Assembly: GCA_934047225.1 (NCBI GenBank)
Contig: CAKOHE010000062.1
Span: 40,001-104,000, forward strand
Direction: 5' to 3'
DNA: 64,000 nucleotides
Origin: Ypsolopha sequella
Taxonomy: Eukaryota > Arthropoda > Insecta > Lepidoptera > Ypsolophidae
The position numbers and the translations under genes were made by a program. Below are positions 20,402-30,092 of this stretch, one piece after another. Each line of letters starts with the position of its first letter. The stretch's first letter is position 1. A model generated the notes under the pieces. That model saw only the letters and a program-made list of their open reading frames with translations, was not told the DNA's origin and ran no database searches.

Positions 20402-23400
20402 TCAGACGACTGGGGTGCCACCCGTGCCGCCACTCAGCATGGCGTCAGCCACTGACGTGTCTCGGTTCCTCCAGGCCATTTTTAAATTATACTCTTTGAT
20501 CGTGCCGGTCTCAGCTGCCAGGGCGTTCATTATTAGCCGAACTATGGCATCGTTCTTTCGGCGAGCTGTGTAGTACACACAGCTGCCGGTATGCCTTGAC
20601 ACCGCCACGACCGCGTGATGGATGCTGCTGTGCAACTGCTGGGTGACTTTCGCAGTTCTTATGATCACCACTCTCTCCCACGTAAGTCCTTGAGCCTCGT
20701 GGATTGTGTGGATACGCGACCCTTGTTGCTTACCATAACCCAGACCTTCTAGGAAGGCTTTTTCGGCCTGGGTGTGTACAAGGTAGAGCGTGTTATGCTC
20801 GTTTCTTGGAGGTCGCGTCTCTTCGTAGGATTCCAGAGTCAAGGACCGTGTTTGAGCCTTGGACGAGTATATGCCACTGTAGATCTCCCTTAGGGCATAT
20901 GCTACGTCCATGGGGTTTCGGTGTGTGCACAGCAGTTGTTTTGTTATGCTACCAAAAAGACTGGGACTAAGGTACCTCATCGGGAAGAGGTTTTCTCTGT
21001 CAATGAAAGGGACCTGGTTTTGGTCACCCAGGAGCAAGATTTTGCTGGCGCCGACTATCCTGGTTGCTAACACGATGGCTCCAAAATGGCTCATGAGAGC
21101 CTCATCGACTATAAGCCGACGGAAGCTCTCGCCCTCGCGAATGCCTTTTACTAGCAATGAGGCCATCGTGCGCACCCTGAATTTTGCAGTTCTGCCAAGC
21201 TTGTCCTCCAAATTTTGACGGAGGTCTCTCGCTCCTTCTAGGGTGGACGTTGTTACCAGGTCCGTTTCATTGTCAAAGTTGTTGACTACCCAGGTTGTTT
21301 TTCCACTACCTGGGACCCCGTTTACCCATTCCATTTCTGGTGTCAGCATTTGTACAGCGGCTTCGGTGGGTTCAGAATCCCCTAGCAGTTTGTTTGCTGT
21401 TGTTAAGATTCTGTCCTCCAGCATTATCCGTGTACATTTGGCGACAACCACAATGGGGTCATCCACTGGGGTGGTGAAAACTGGTTTCCCCATCCGGTTT
21501 GACTCATTTTCATCCAGTTCCACAAAACCACTGGTGCCATTGAACGCGGCCATGTACTCCCCCGCCATTGTTCCCCCCAATACTTGGAAGGTAACGTTGT
21601 TGTACACCGCCGCGTCGCACTCCTCGAGTTTGGAATGTAACAATTGCTCGTTCCCCCGACGATAGGCTCGGAGGATCGTTCGGCATGTTTCTTGTTTAGA
21701 AACAACTGTGCCTTTGAGCATCGCTACGTACTCCAGGAGTGCATTGGACAAGTGGTCCGATGGAGTGGTGGGTGTAACGAGTTCCGGTCGGGCAACCAGG
21801 CCCCTGTAGGATTTTGATGGGTTTGTTTGGGTTATTCCTGAGACTGTCCCTGATGAGGTTGTGGGTCTGGGGGGTGTGAGTGTGTCCGAGTGTTTCTTTA
21901 TTCGTGATGCAATGTTCGTGAAGCAACCGACTGCTGCTCTGGTCATGGTTGACAACACTCCTTCCGACTCCTTTTGGCGAGGGGGCGGCTGTCTCTCACC
22001 TGCGATTTTTTCTTGCAGCCTTTCTGAACCGCTAAGTTCTGGACTTGCTATTGGGTAGCCCCAGCTGTCGGTGGGGGTGGAAGATTCATCGAGACGGTAC
22101 GGTCTTAGATAACTGAGGTTTTGGCCTCTGTCCTCGTAAACCACCATCTCGTGTTTACTCGAGGCTCTGAGGATCCCCGAGTAATCTTCCACTTCGGCTT
22201 TTAAGTAGGCCACTACCATAGCGTCCACGCTGATTTTCTTAGCAGGTCCGTCAATGGCTGCTAGGCTGGAAAGCATCGAACTCGCCTGGGCGAATTCTGA
22301 AACGTCGTCGCCGGCCACGAATAGCGCGATGATTTTATTCTTGGTTCGCACTATTCGGCAGCGATGACCTGCCACGGTGGCGTCCCCGAGCGCCTCGAAT
22401 GCTTTCCGCCTCATGGTTGCCTTGAAATTGCTCCCCTTTAGGAGGAGAGCAAGGCCAGGTGAGATGGTGACAAATTTATTTCCCCTTATTCTGCAAAAGC
22501 AGATACCGAGTCTCTCGTGGCTGTCATCCATGAACGTTGCTACTCCTTTGAGTCTTATGCCCGGAGTACCTGCCTCACTGAACTTCAGAAGCTGATACTC
22601 CGCTGGCATTGAGCAGCTTGTTGTCGGTTGCTGTGTCTGTGTTGGTGTTAGTGTTGGTGTGCTGGTGTTTGTTTGTGGGTGAGGTATGTCGGTGATGTCT
22701 GTGGACGAGTTCCTCTTAGCCGCTGTCCGTATAACGGATTCTACGAATGCAAGGAAGAGCGTTCTGTTGTCTTTGTCTGCGAGGATGTTCCGCAGTTCGG
22801 CTTTTTCCAGCTTCATGTTTAGCCGGTACTCTAACTCCATTCGGGCAGCCGCGAAACGAGGGCAGTCTAGTAAAAGATGCCATACTGACTCACTAGTGTC
22901 GGGGTCGCACTCACAACCGGGGCTGCTTTTTAGCTTGAACCGATGCAAGTACTCCGCCATACCCCCGTGTCCTGTCAAGGCTTGCACTTGACGGTGCGTC
23001 ATTTTGGTTTCTCGGACTATGCGGAATGCATCATTTACGTCCGGGAAGAATACTTTCGTGACGGCACCAGTGCTGGAGGAGCTGTACCTGTCTTGCCATC
23101 TGCGTACAGTCTCCTCTCTGACCTTTCTTTTGACGTGTGACACGGGAACTTCACTGTAGTCTGGGGCATCACTTGACTGCAAAGCCGCTTGTTTGGCCAG
23201 TTCATCTGCTCTTTCGTTTCCGGCTGTGCCCACATGCGCCCTGAGCCAGAAGAGCCGCACCTGCCGACCCTGTGCTCTGATTTCCGCTACGCACTCTTTG
23301 ATGTTCCTGGTAAGGGGATGTGTTGTTTTGGGGTTTCTCAGCAGTTCTAGTGACGATCTCGAGTCACTCAAGATGTTAATTTGATCACTAGTGCTGTTCT

Positions 23401-25300
23401 TGGCCAAATCAATCGCCCTGTGGAGTGCGTATAATTCTGATTGGAAGACAGTGCACGCCGGATCCAGGCTGAAGGTGTGAAAACTGGTTTCCTGTCCGTC
23501 CTCCCACCATGTGAGGGCTGCTCCAACCTTGCCCTCAATTTTGCTGCCGTCAGTGTACACTTGCGGCCCAGCAATTCCGTGGGTGGATAGAGTTTCGGAA
23601 TTCATGTTTTCTAGGAGCTCGAACTCTGTTGTTATGAGTTGAGAAGGATGTGGCTGCTCTAAGTAGCTTATCCTTTGCTCCATTTTCCTTCCTGGTGGTA
23701 TGTAGTCTGTACTGATGCCTCGTTTGGCCATGTACAGAATTGCGGCTTCTTGTACTCTAAGGTCCAGGGGTAGTAGGCCCGATAGAATTAGTGCCGAAGA
23801 GAGCGAGACCGTTCTGTACGCTTTGCAGATCTTTTGGCCAAATCCTCTTTGCAGTGCGTCCAGACGATCTCTGATCATCTGGAGTTCTGTGGATTGGTAC
23901 CATGCACTTGCTGCGTACAGTACGATCGGCTCGACAACCGCTACGTATATCGTTCTTACAATTTCACCGTTTAGGCCCCATGTCACCTTTGCTGCGCGCG
24001 CTAGGTGTTTGTATATGTCCGCAGCCTTTTTACAGACTGCGGTCACGTGCGCCTTGAAGGTGAGTTTTCGGTCGATGATGAGACCAAGGAGTTTTATCTC
24101 GTCTACGAGTTCGAGTCTACTTCCTGACATATAGAGGTGTGGTTCCCCGTACTTCAGTTTTTTAGTCATCAACATCGCCTTGGTCTTGTGTGCGGCAAAG
24201 TTGAGCTTGTTCTGAGTACCCCACTCCACTATTGTCTCCAGTGTTGAGTTGACTCGTTGCTCCATGGTTTCGACCGAGTGGCCGGTGAATGTTAGAACTA
24301 CGTCGTCCGCGAAAGCCTGCGCATGTACTCCTTCCTGTGCCAGCTTGGCCAACAGCGGATCGAGTATGATGTTCCAAAAAGCTGGTCCTCCGATGGATCC
24401 TTGGACGCAACCCTTTGTAGTATCCCTCTCGCTTGTTGCTCTGGCATAGTTGACCACTATTTTTCGGTCTTGTAGATAGGAGCACACCATCGCGTATATG
24501 TTTCGCGGACACTTCCTTGTGGCTAGTTGGTGCTTCAAAGCCGGCCACCATGCGTTATCGAAGGCTCCCTCTATGTCCAGCGAGATCATGAGAACTATAT
24601 TTTTACTTTCAAGTTCTGATCTTGTGTGCTTAAGAAGGTCATAGAGGGCGTCCTCGGTCCCGCGTTGTGGCGTAAACCCATACTGGTTGTGGTTAAGTGT
24701 GGGCTGCACGTGCCATTGCAGCCTATTAACCAAGAGTTTCTCGACGATTTTCCCGATTACTGGCAGAAGTCCAATGGGTCTGTATGACTTGGGATGTGTG
24801 TAGTCATCTTTGCCCTGTTTCCCGAGGATGATTACGTGCGCCATTTTCCACTGAGTAGGGAAATATGCAAGCCCTAGGCATTTGTTAGCCAGAGCCATGA
24901 ATACCTCCCTCCCCGCTTCGATGGCCATCGTGCATATGTCCGCGGTAAGCCCGTCCGGTCCCGGTGCCTTTTTTGGATTAATGTCGTGGAGGACTGAATC
25001 CAATTCGGCTTCCGTGAACGGTGGGTCGTCTTCCGACAGATCTTGGATATCCTCGGGGTTGGAGTCCGTCAGCTCTCGGAGATGTTTGTGGAAGGGTTGG
25101 TCGGTCAATGCAGAGTCGTCAGGGTAGAACGTGCTGGCCAGGAGATCGGCCGATGCCTCGGGACTGAGTGTTTCGCCCTTCTCGTTTCTCAGAAGCGGGT
25201 CTTCTCGCCTCTTAGTTGTTCGCCTTATTACTCTGTATATCCCATCCCACATGCTCTCCTTTTCCTGCGTCGAGCAGAACTCGAGCAGAACAGAACTGGG
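20402..25300 (-). CDS. D2 ORF2 fragment: RT-RNaseH-CCHC-helicase
   Basis: About 1630 codons are open from the 5' junction; the first ATG (25252) is internal (MWDGIYRVIRRT). The endonuclease is absent. RT carries DIEGAFDNAWW, GCVQGSIGGP and AFADDVVL. RNase H has YTDGSK, FQSEL, LSDSRSS and GNERADELA; CCHC is CECD...HLLLDC. The conserved unknown domain starts near GTPGIRLKGVATFMD and ends YEDRGQNLSYLRP. The helicase has GVPGSGKTTW (about residue 1312 from the first ATG), VDEALMSHFG, LGDQNQVPF, CTHRNPMDVAYAL, IHEAQGLTW and AVSRHTGS. No frameshift or stop is seen over 4.9 kb, so truncation is recent or the frame is conserved. Confidence 0.9.
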   Translation of the reverse strand, partial: PSSVLLEFCSTQEKESMWDGIYRVIRRTTKRREDPLLRNEKGETLSPEASADLLASTFYPDDSALTDQPFHKHLRELTDSNPEDIQDLSEDDPPFTEAELDSVLHDINPKKAPGPDGLTADICTMAIEAGREVFMALANKCLGLAYFPTQWKMAHVIILGKQGKDDYTHPKSYRPIGLLPVIGKIVEKLLVNRLQWHVQPTLNHNQYGFTPQRGTEDALYDLLKHTRSELESKNIVLMISLDIEGAFDNAWWPALKHQLATRKCPRNIYAMVCSYLQDRKIVVNYARATSERDTTKGCVQGSIGGPAFWNIILDPLLAKLAQEGVHAQAFADDVVLTFTGHSVETMEQRVNSTLETIVEWGTQNKLNFAAHKTKAMLMTKKLKYGEPHLYMSGSRLELVDEIKLLGLIIDRKLTFKAHVTAVCKKAADIYKHLARAAKVTWGLNGEIVRTIYVAVVEPIVLYAASAWYQSTELQMIRDRLDALQRGFGQKICKAYRTVSLSSALILSGLLPLDLRVQEAAILYMAKRGISTDYIPPGRKMEQRISYLEQPHPSQLITTEFELLENMNSETLSTHGIAGPQVYTDGSKIEGKVGAALTWWEDGQETSFHTFSLDPACTVFQSELYALHRAIDLAKNSTSDQINILSDSRSSLELLRNPKTTHPLTRNIKECVAEIRAQGRQVRLFWLRAHVGTAGNERADELAKQAALQSSDAPDYSEVPVSHVKRKVREETVRRWQDRYSSSSTGAVTKVFFPDVNDAFRIVRETKMTHRQVQALTGHGGMAEYLHRFKLKSSPGCECDPDTSESVWHLLLDCPRFAAARMELEYRLNMKLEKAELRNILADKDNRTLFLAFVESVIRTAAKRNSSTDITDIPHPQTNTSTPTLTPTQTQQPTTSCSMPAEYQLLKFSEAGTPGIRLKGVATFMDDSHERLGICFCRIRGNKFVTISPGLALLLKGSNFKATMRRKAFEALGDATVAGHRCRIVRTKNKIIALFVAGDDVSEFAQASSMLSSLAAIDGPAKKISVDAMVVAYLKAEVEDYSGILRASSKHEMVVYEDRGQNLSYLRPYRLDESSTPTDSWGYPIASPELSGSERLQEKIAGERQPPPRQKESEGVLSTMTRAAVGCFTNIASRIKKHSDTLTPPRPTTSSGTVSGITQTNPSKSYRGLVARPELVTPTTPSDHLSNALLEYVAMLKGTVVSKQETCRTILRAYRRGNEQLLHSKLEECDAAVYNNVTFQVLGGTMAGEYMAAFNGTSGFVELDENESNRMGKPVFTTPVDDPIVVVAKCTRIMLEDRILTTANKLLGDSEPTEAAVQMLTPEMEWVNGVPGSGKTTWVVNNFDNETDLVTTSTLEGARDLRQNLEDKLGRTAKFRVRTMASLLVKGIREGESFRRLIVDEALMSHFGAIVLATRIVGASKILLLGDQNQVPFIDRENLFPMRYLSPSLFGSITKQLLCTHRNPMDVAYALREIYSGIYSSKAQTRSLTLESYEETRPPRNEHNTLYLVHTQAEKAFLEGLGYGKQQGSRIHTIHEAQGLTWERVVIIRTAKVTQQLHSSIHHAVVAVSRHTGSCVYYTARRKNDAIVRLIMNALAAETGTIKEYNLKMAWRNRDTSVADAMLSGGTGGTPVV

Positions 25301-25302
25301 GG

Positions 25303-25329
25303 TTAGGTTAGGTTAGGTTAGGTTAGGTT

Positions 25330-25332
<3 letters not shown>
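25303..25332 (-). repeat. Telomeric tract between E1 and D2
   Basis: Six TTAGG units on the + strand (CCTAA on the sense strand of D2 and E1) sit between the E1 poly(A) and the truncated 5' end of D2. Confidence 0.95.
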
Positions 25333-25366
<34 letters not shown>

Positions 25367-25566
25367 GAATGCAAGTGCTATGGACGTTGTCCATACCTTT
25401 TTTAGCAATGTTTATTTTGGCAATTTAGTTCTGTTCCTCTTTTCGCTCCTTACAACAAGATTAAATAATTTTGGTGTGAAATACAATTTAGGTGGTTCGT
25501 TTTTACATTGGACCCTTACTTATAGCTAGTTACATATATATATATACTAAAAATATTTATATTAAC

Positions 25567-25628
<62 letters not shown>

Positions 25629-25814
25629 ACATATTCTATATCGGTACATATTCTTTAAACTATATTCTATACATATTTTATTACAGTCTAATTTAAAATA
25701 CATGTTTTGTTACATTTAGGGGGTTTACATATTATTATTACACAATTTCTGACAATTACTGTGGTGAGATGGAAATAACACACTTTTATTGAGAGAGGGG
25801 GGAAGATAGCCGGC
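25333..25814 (-). other. E1 3' UTR and poly(A)
   Basis: It shares the TAAGGGTC and AAGGAGCGAAAAG blocks with D2 and D+. The terminal hairpin is TATGGAC-aac-GTCCATA (25379-25395). A T-run of about 55 bases (25571-25624) is an internal microsatellite. No coding potential. Confidence 0.73.
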
Positions 25815-27935
25815 TCAGACGACTGGGTTGCCGCCCGTGCCACCATTCAGCATGGCGTCAGCCACTGACGTGTCTCGGTTCCTCCAGGCCATTTTAAGGT
25901 TGTACTCTTTGATCGTGCCGGTCTCAGCTGCCAGGGCGTTCCTTATTAGCCGAACTATGGCATCGTTTTTTCGGCAAGCCGTATAGTAAACACAGCTGCC
26001 GGTATGCCTTGACACCGCCACGACTGCGTGATGGATGCTGCTGTGCAACTGCTGGGTGACTTTCGCAGTTCTTATGATCACCACTCTCTCCCACGTGAGT
26101 CCCTGAGCCTCGTGGATTGTGTGGATACGCGACCCTTGTTGCTTGCCGTAACCCAGGCCTTCTAGGAAGTGTTTTTCGGCCTGGGTGTGAACAAGGTAGA
26201 GGGTGTTATGCTCGTTTCTTGGAGGTCGCGTATCTTCGTAGGATTCCAGAGTCAAGGACCGTGTTTGAGCCTTGGACGAGTATATGCCACTGTAGATCTC
26301 CCTTAGGGCATATGCGACGTCCATGGGGTTTCGATGTGTGCACAGCAGTTGTTTTGTTATGCAACCAAACAGACTGGGACTGAGGTACCTCATCGGGAAA
26401 AGGTTTTCTCTGTCGATGAAAGGGACCTGGTTTTGGTCACCCAGGAGCAAGATTTTGCTGACGCCGACTATCCGGGTTGCTAATACAATGGCTCCAAAAT
26501 GGCTCATGAGAGCCTCGTCGACTATAAGCCGACGGAAGCTCCCGCCCTCGCGAATGCCGTTTACCAGCAATGAGGCCATCGTGCGCACCCTGAATTTTGC
26601 GGTTCTGCCGAGCTTGCCCTCCAGTTTTTGGCGGAGGTCTCTTGCTCCTTCTAGCGTGGGCGTCGTTACCAGGTCCGTTTCACGGTCAAAGTTGTTGACT
26701 ACCCAGGTCGTTTTTCCGCAACCTGGGACCCCGTTTACCCATTCCATTTCTGGTGTCAGCATTTGTGCTACGGCTTCGGTGGGTTCAGAATCCCCTAGCA
26801 GTTTATTTGCTATTTTTAGGATTCTGTCCTCCAGCATTATCCGTGTGCACTTGGCGACGACCACGATGGGGTCATCCGCTGGGGTGGTGAAGACAGGTTT
26901 CCCCATCCGGTTTGACTCGTTTTCATCCAACTCCACAAAACCACCGGTGCCATTGTACGCGGCCATGTATTCCCCCGCCATTGTTCCCCCCAACACTTGG
27001 AAGGTAGCGTTGTTGTACACCGCCGCTTCGCACTCCTCGAGTTTGGACTGTAGCAATTGCTCGTTCCCCCGACGATAGGCTAGGAGGATCGTTCGGCATG
27101 TTTAAACAACTGTGCCTTTGAGCATCGCTACGTACTCCAGGAGCGCGTTGGACAAGTGGTCTGATGGAGTGGTGGGTGTGACGAGTTCCGGTAGAGCAAC
27201 CAGACCCCTGTCGGATTTTGATGGGTTTGTTCGGGGTATTCCTGAGACTGTCCCCGATGAGGTTGTGGGTCTGGGGGGTGTGAGTGTGTCCGTGTGTCTT
27301 TTTATTCTAGACGAGATGTTGGTGAAACAACCGACCGCTGCTCTGGTCATGGTTGACAGCACTCCCTCCGACTCCTCTCGGCGAGGGGGCGGCTGTCTCT
27401 CACCTGCGATCTTTTCTTGCAGCCTCTCTGAACCGCTTAGTTCTGGAGTCGCTATTGGGTGGCCCCAGCTGTCGATGGGGGTGGAGGATTCGCCGAGACG
27501 ATACGGTTTCAGATGACTGAGGTTTTGGCCTCTGTCTTCGTAAACCACCATCTCGTGTTTACTCGAGGCTCTGATGATCCCCGAGTAATCTTCCACTTCG
27601 GCTTTAAGGTAGGCCACTACCATAGCGTCCACGCTGATTTTCTTAGCAGGTCCGTCGATGGCTGCTAGGCTGGAAAGCATCGAACTCGCCTCAGCGAATT
27701 CTGAAACGTCGTCGCCGGCCACAAATAGCGCGATAACTTTGTTCTTAGTTCGCACTATTCGGCAGCGATGACCTGCCACGGTGGCATCCCCGAGCGCCTC
27801 GAATACTTTCCGCCTTATGGTTGCCTTGAAGTTGCTCCCCTTTAAGAGGAGAGCAAGGCCAGGTGAGATGTTGACAACTTTCTTTCCCCATATTCTGCAG
27901 AAGCAGATACCGAGTCTCTCGGTGCTGTCATCCAT
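25815..27935 (-). pseudogene. E1 ORF2 fragment: unknown domain plus SF1 helicase, one in-frame stop
   Basis: One frame of 706 codons is interrupted by TAA at 27104-27102. At that place D2 has nine more bases (CTAAACAAG on the sense strand); their loss in E1 both shortens the protein and creates the stop after KGTVV. The upstream part is the conserved unknown domain (GICFCRIWGKK to YEDRGQNLSHLKP). The downstream part is the complete helicase: GVPGCGKTTW, VDEALMSHFG, LGDQNQVPF, CTHRNPM, IHEAQGLTW and AVSRHTGS. Nothing upstream of the unknown domain remains. Confidence 0.85.
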
Positions 27936-27976
27936 GTTAGGTTAGGTTAGGTTAGGTTAGGTTAGGTTAGGTTAGG
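27936..27976 (-). repeat. Telomeric tract between E2(-) and E1
   Basis: Eight TTAGG units on the + strand lie between the E2 poly(A) and the truncated E1 start. Confidence 0.95.
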
Positions 27977-28197
27977 TTTTTTTTTTTTTTTTTTATAAAT
28001 GAAAGGTTTTGCTATGGGATAAGATCTCCCATACCATTTTTTTGTTGCTGTTTGTTTTTTGTGTTTCTTTATTTTATTAATTATCGCTCCTTAAAACTAT
28101 CAGATACATGCTTCTACCGTAAACAAAGACCCTTATATATACATACATAAAACTTAAGAACTACATATAAAGATATCTATATACTTTTTTTTTTTTG

Positions 28198-28228
<31 letters not shown>

Positions 28229-28231
28229 TAT

Positions 28232-29074
28232 ATAACGAGACAAAAACTTCAAGGTTATCACCAAATGGCTCGACACCAGCATCGCCGGTGTCACGGATGC
28301 CATCTCCATCTGCCATCTTCCTATTTCGACCTATCCGGGTTGTAGATGTACTGGGATTTGAATTGATCAAATGCTAGAGAGACCAAATACTTAATTTTAT
28401 TACGTTACCAAAGAACTCGAGTTTCTCGTACAGCAGCGCCGACAAAAGTGCGCCATTTTTCACGTTGAAAATAGAGGCAAACTATTTTTAGAAAGCCACC
28501 TGATTGGCCTACTCGGGTTGACCAATCAGAGCTCTTGTCATGAAACCGCGTGAACTAGCCTCTACGATCAACGCTAACAAAACTGTGTCTTTTTATAAAT
28601 CATTATCTTGGTAATTACAATAATCATGATTCAATTTACTGACAATTCAATTCACTATTTTTAACAGTCATTAGAAACAATAGAAACTATTATTTAATTA
28701 ATCTATGTCTACTAGTAATAAAGAAATTACGGAACGATTGAAACTACGGCGTAAAACGGATGAACAGAAAAGATTTGGAGATCGAATTTAGATTAATTCA
28801 TTGTGATGTGAATAATCAGCCAATAGAAAGCCTCAAAACTTAATGATAATCAATAAGAAACATTACTAGATTAATATTGAATTAATGAACCCTAAATTTA
28901 GCCTACACTGTACATAAAATACTGAGCAGCGAGTAGCGACATCTTGAGGACGAGTTTTACAACAGTTCGTTCTCCGAGCTCGCTCTCATCGAAACCACGT
29001 CATATAGTGTCGCGTAGAGACATCTTGCGGCAGATGAACGCAACAACCGAGCACGTAGCAAAGTCGCGCCGATA
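28232..29074 (-). repeat. 3' LTR of gypsy copy 1
   Basis: This 843-bp repeat matches 34207-35049 and both LTRs of copy 2. In sense orientation it includes TATAAAAA, AATAAA and, unusually, the start of the gag frame. The ends are not TG...CA. The downstream host sequence is the E2 3' UTR. Confidence 0.82.
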
Positions 29075-30092
29075 CGGCCATACTGGGAGGCAGTGCGCGC
29101 TCTGCACCAGCCGCCAAATTGTTCTGTAAACAATGGGTTATTTTGAACTAGGTATCTGTACATAGTTACCTAGTAAATTTATAAGTTGCTTTAACAACCA
29201 GATAATTTTAATAAAGAAAGTAGCGAAACTAAAGAAGTTATTAATAAAAATAACTTATTATTAAGAAGATTTAATTTTTGTATTACTCCAAGCATTGCTT
29301 GTTACTATGAGTATTTATGAAAAGATAAGAGGAGATGAATTATCAGTTTATAGTTTCATTCAGTTAATACCACTGTACGTCTAAATACGCCAATGAAGTA
29401 ATATTTTGTAGGAATGTTGCTGTGCTCTGGGCGGTTTTGTGCGCCGTGGTACACAGAGGCTCTAAAGGAAATAGGTAAAGGTTGTTGCTGTGCTCTGGGT
29501 CATTGACCGTGGTACACAGAGGCTCTGAAATAAATAAGAGGAATGATGCTGCGCTCTGGATCTCTTTGACCGTGGTACACAGGGGCTCTAAAGGAAATAG
29601 GTAAAGGTTGTTGCTGTGCTCTGGGTCATTGACCGTGGTACACAGAGGCTCTGAAATGACACAATTATGGCATGGAACGATGATGTATGATGATGACGTC
29701 ATTTGTAGCATATGTGGATTTCAAAAGTTTAGATGAGCCCTGGTATCTAAAATCTATTGCATTGTTTTTTTTTATGTGTTTTGAATGTGAAATGTCACAC
29801 TTTTGACTTTATTCGTATTTCTTGAAATGTTAGTGCACTTCAAAAATGCACACGACGGCATATTCAGAACCTTTTCTCGTAAAAATTCATTAAGGCGTCC
29901 AACTATCACTGTGTTCAGATAAGCACTGATTCCAAACGTGTGAGCGTCACCCATTTAAAGGTGAAACATTTTGGTGCTGTCATACTACGGTAAAGGCTTA
30001 TCTTTACTTTTGAAATCTTTGGCATGAACAGATATTTTGACATTGAAAATGAATAAATGAGTAAAAAGTTCAAAAGCTTACCAAATGTTTGT
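29075..30092 (-). other. Gypsy copy 1 non-coding tail with four-unit hairpin array
   Basis: This lies between the integrase stop and the 3' LTR. It contains four tandem units of about 63 bp (about 29414-29660), each folding as CTCTG...CAGAG around an inner GGTC/GACC-like stem. There is no env ORF. No clear polypurine tract is seen before the LTR. Confidence 0.65.

Larger units (their letters stand above)
19859..25302 (-). mobile_element. Element D2: 5'-truncated helicase-family non-LTR retrotransposon
   Basis: D2 runs on the minus strand from a truncation within ORF2, just upstream of RT, to the poly(A) (T-run 19859-19880). It retains RT, RNase H, CCHC and the whole helicase extension in one frame. 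At the 5' junction CCCCC follows CCTAA and an 11-bp tandem duplication GTTCTGCTCGA lies at the truncation point, as expected when reverse transcription ends with template jumping. It is nearly identical to the shared parts of D+. Confidence 0.88.
25333..27935 (-). mobile_element. Element E1: 5'-truncated helicase-family copy
   Basis: On the minus strand, E1 begins at the ATG of MDDSTERLG in the unknown domain, directly against CCTAA repeats, and ends in poly(A) (T-run 25333-25361). It is a separate copy of the D family, with numerous substitutions relative to D2, and keeps only the helicase extension of ORF2. Confidence 0.87.

Noticed and set aside
29364..29711. CRISPR-like array
   Set aside because: Only four units with variable spacers inside an LTR element of a eukaryotic genome; no cas genes.
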